6,691 bases of DNA from Lachnospiraceae bacterium (GTDB lineage Bacteria > Bacillota > Clostridia > Lachnospirales > Lachnospiraceae), in contig CAAGKE010000047.1 of NCBI GenBank assembly GCA_900770325.1, positions 1 through 6,691 on the forward strand, written 5' to 3'. The stretch's first letter is position 1. Each line of letters begins with the position of its first letter. The notes under the pieces were generated by a model. That model had not been told where the DNA came from, ran no database searches, and worked only from the letters and a program-made list of their open reading frames with translations. The position numbers were made by a program, and so were the translations under genes. This document shows, piece by piece, positions 5,629-6,691 of the stretch.

Positions 5629-6054
5629 ATGGCAAAGAAAGTAACAGGCTATATTAAATTACAGATTCCTGCTGGCAAGGCTACACCGGCTCCCCCTGTA
5701 GGTCCTGCACTGGGTCAGCACGGCGTGAATATTGTTCAGTTTACGAAGGAGTTCAATGCAAGAACAGCAGATAAGGGTGATCTGATCATCCCGGTAGTTA
5801 TCACTGTATATGCAGACAGAAGCTTCAGCTTCATTACCAAGACTCCGCCTGCAGCAGTTCTGCTGAAGAAGGCCTGCAACCTGAAATCAGGTTCCGGCGT
5901 TCCCAACAAGACAAAGGTTGCTACCATTTCCAAGGATAAGGTTCGCGAGATCGCAGAGATGAAGATGCCGGATCTGAATGCCGGAAGTGTTGAAGCGGCT
6001 ATGAGCATGATTGCAGGTACCGCCAGAAGCATGGGTATCGTTGTAGAAGAGTAG
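5629..6054 (+). CDS. rplK: 50S ribosomal protein L11
   Basis: At 141 residues this has the standard L11 length. The protein binds the GTPase-associated region of 23S rRNA at the base of the L7/L12 stalk and takes part in elongation-factor function and the stringent response. The N-terminal domain (about 1-70) has the proline-rich PAPPVGPALGQHGVNI (20-35). The RNA-binding C-terminal domain (about 71-141) has FITKTPPAAVLLKKA (68-82) and the closing MPDLNAGSVEAAMSMIAGTARSMGI region. The start is fixed by AGGAGGT (5615-5621) 7 nt upstream and by family alignment (MAKKVTGYIKLQIPAG). It is preceded by the first L1 mimic and followed after 86 nt by rplA, whose leader carries the second. Nothing is unusual in the protein itself. 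Confidence 0.98.
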   Translation: MAKKVTGYIKLQIPAGKATPAPPVGPALGQHGVNIVQFTKEFNARTADKGDLIIPVVITVYADRSFSFITKTPPAAVLLKKACNLKSGSGVPNKTKVATISKDKVREIAEMKMPDLNAGSVEAAMSMIAGTARSMGIVVEE

Positions 6055-6096
6055 GCACTGAATGCCTGACGAGATATATGTAAATGTGAACGATCA

Positions 6097-6124
6097 GTGG
6101 GAGGGTTATTCCCGCGAATACCAC
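6097..6124 (+). promoter_or_regulatory. second L1-binding rRNA mimic, in the rplA leader
   Basis: It has the same 28-nt layout as the element before rplK: GTGGGAGGG (6097-6105), a five-base loop TTATT, CCCGCG (6111-6116) and AATACCAC (6117-6124). It differs from the first copy only in the loop and in two bases after CCCG. The pairing GTGG/CCAC and GGG/CCC is kept. The element ends one nucleotide before AGGAGGT (6126-6132), the ribosome site of rplA, so L1 binding would directly mask its own start. Conservation of the rRNA-like strands with a variable apical loop is what an L1-binding mimic should show. Confidence 0.82.
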
Positions 6125-6140
6125 CAGGAGGTTATTTAAT

Positions 6141-6691
6141 ATGAAAAAAGGTAAGAGATATGTAGAAGCTGCAAAGGCAATCGACCGTGCAACTCTCTAT
6201 GATGTAAATGAAGCTATCAGCCTGGCTAAAAAATCAGCGGTAGCAAAATTTGATGAGACAATCGAAGTTCATATCAGAACCGGATGCGATGGCCGTCATG
6301 CTGACCAGCAGATCCGTGGCGCAGTAGTTCTGCCGCACGGAACTGGTAAAAAAGTTCGTGTCCTTGTATTCGCAAAGAATGCAAAGGCTGACGAAGCAAA
6401 GGCAGCAGGTGCTGAATATGTAGGAGCAGAGGAACTGATTCCGAAGATTCAGAACGAAGGATGGCTGGATTTCGATGTAGTAGTAGCTACACCGGATATG
6501 ATGGGTGTTGTTGGACGTCTGGGCCGTGTCCTTGGACCGAAGGGCCTGATGCCGAACCCCAAGGCAGGTACCGTTACTATGGACGTTACCAAAGCTGTCA
6601 ACGATATCAAAGCCGGTAAGATTGAATACAGATTGGACAAGACCAATATTATCCACGTGCCAATCGGAAAAGCTTCCTTCACAGAAGAACA
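6141..6691 (+). CDS. rplA: 50S ribosomal protein L1, 3' end beyond the window
   Basis: The ATG at 6141 opens 183 codons plus two bases with no stop before the window ends. That is about four fifths of the usual length of roughly 230 residues. L1 binds helices 76-78 of 23S rRNA, forms the mobile L1 stalk that helps release E-site tRNA, and is the translational repressor of its operon. Recognition rests on MKKGKRYVEAAKAID at the start, HADQQIRGAVVLPHGTGK (54-71) and the L1 signature around GRLGRVLGPKGLMPNPKAGTV. The start is supported by AGGAGGT (6126-6132) 8 nt upstream. The rRNA mimics before this gene and before rplK are its likely regulatory targets. The rest of the operon, usually rplJ and rplL, would lie beyond the window. 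Confidence 0.97.
   Translation, partial: MKKGKRYVEAAKAIDRATLYDVNEAISLAKKSAVAKFDETIEVHIRTGCDGRHADQQIRGAVVLPHGTGKKVRVLVFAKNAKADEAKAAGAEYVGAEELIPKIQNEGWLDFDVVVATPDMMGVVGRLGRVLGPKGLMPNPKAGTVTMDVTKAVNDIKAGKIEYRLDKTNIIHVPIGKASFTEE

Overview
The window looks like the chromosome of a Gram-positive anaerobe of the Clostridia, most likely a Lachnospiraceae member. This is inferred from the gene order rpmG-secE-nusG-rplK-rplA, the short single-span SecE, the four-cysteine L33, strong AGGAGG-type ribosome binding sites and moderate GC content. No rRNA, tRNA, CRISPR array or insertion sequence was seen.

Layout. Positions 1-601 contain no confidently assigned gene. They hold a cluster of strong palindromes at the left edge (10-76), a possible 51-residue single-span membrane peptide (141-296), and a 37-bp near-perfect dyad that resolves into two tandem AAATC-NN-GATTT palindromes (322-358). 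A DUF362-family protein with an unusual cysteine-rich C-terminal half follows on the plus strand (602-2263). It converges, with a 17-bp overlap of coding ends, on a minus-strand PAS-GGDEF-EAL protein (2247-4358). That protein has a degenerate GGDEF site and what looks like a complete EAL active site, so it is probably a c-di-GMP phosphodiesterase. Its promoter lies back to back with the promoter of the translation and transcription operon that fills the rest of the window: rpmG (L33), secE, nusG, rplK (L11) and rplA (L1, cut by the window end).

How the genes work together. The operon couples protein export (SecE), transcription elongation (NusG) and the ribosomal stalk base and L1 stalk (L11, L1). 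The best signal in the window is a pair of 28-nt RNA elements, one just upstream of the rplK ribosome binding site and one just upstream of that of rplA. Both have the form GTGGGAGGG-N5-CCCG-NN-AATACCAC. They reproduce the conserved strands of the L1-binding stalk of 23S rRNA, which points to L1 autoregulating both rplK and rplA through separate rRNA mimics. Autoregulation by L1 is classical; a separate near-identical site before each gene is the less usual part.

Most of the window is ordinary housekeeping sequence. I see no clear new multi-gene system. The items most worth following are the twin L1 mimics, the DUF362 C-terminal module and the tandem operator-like dyad.
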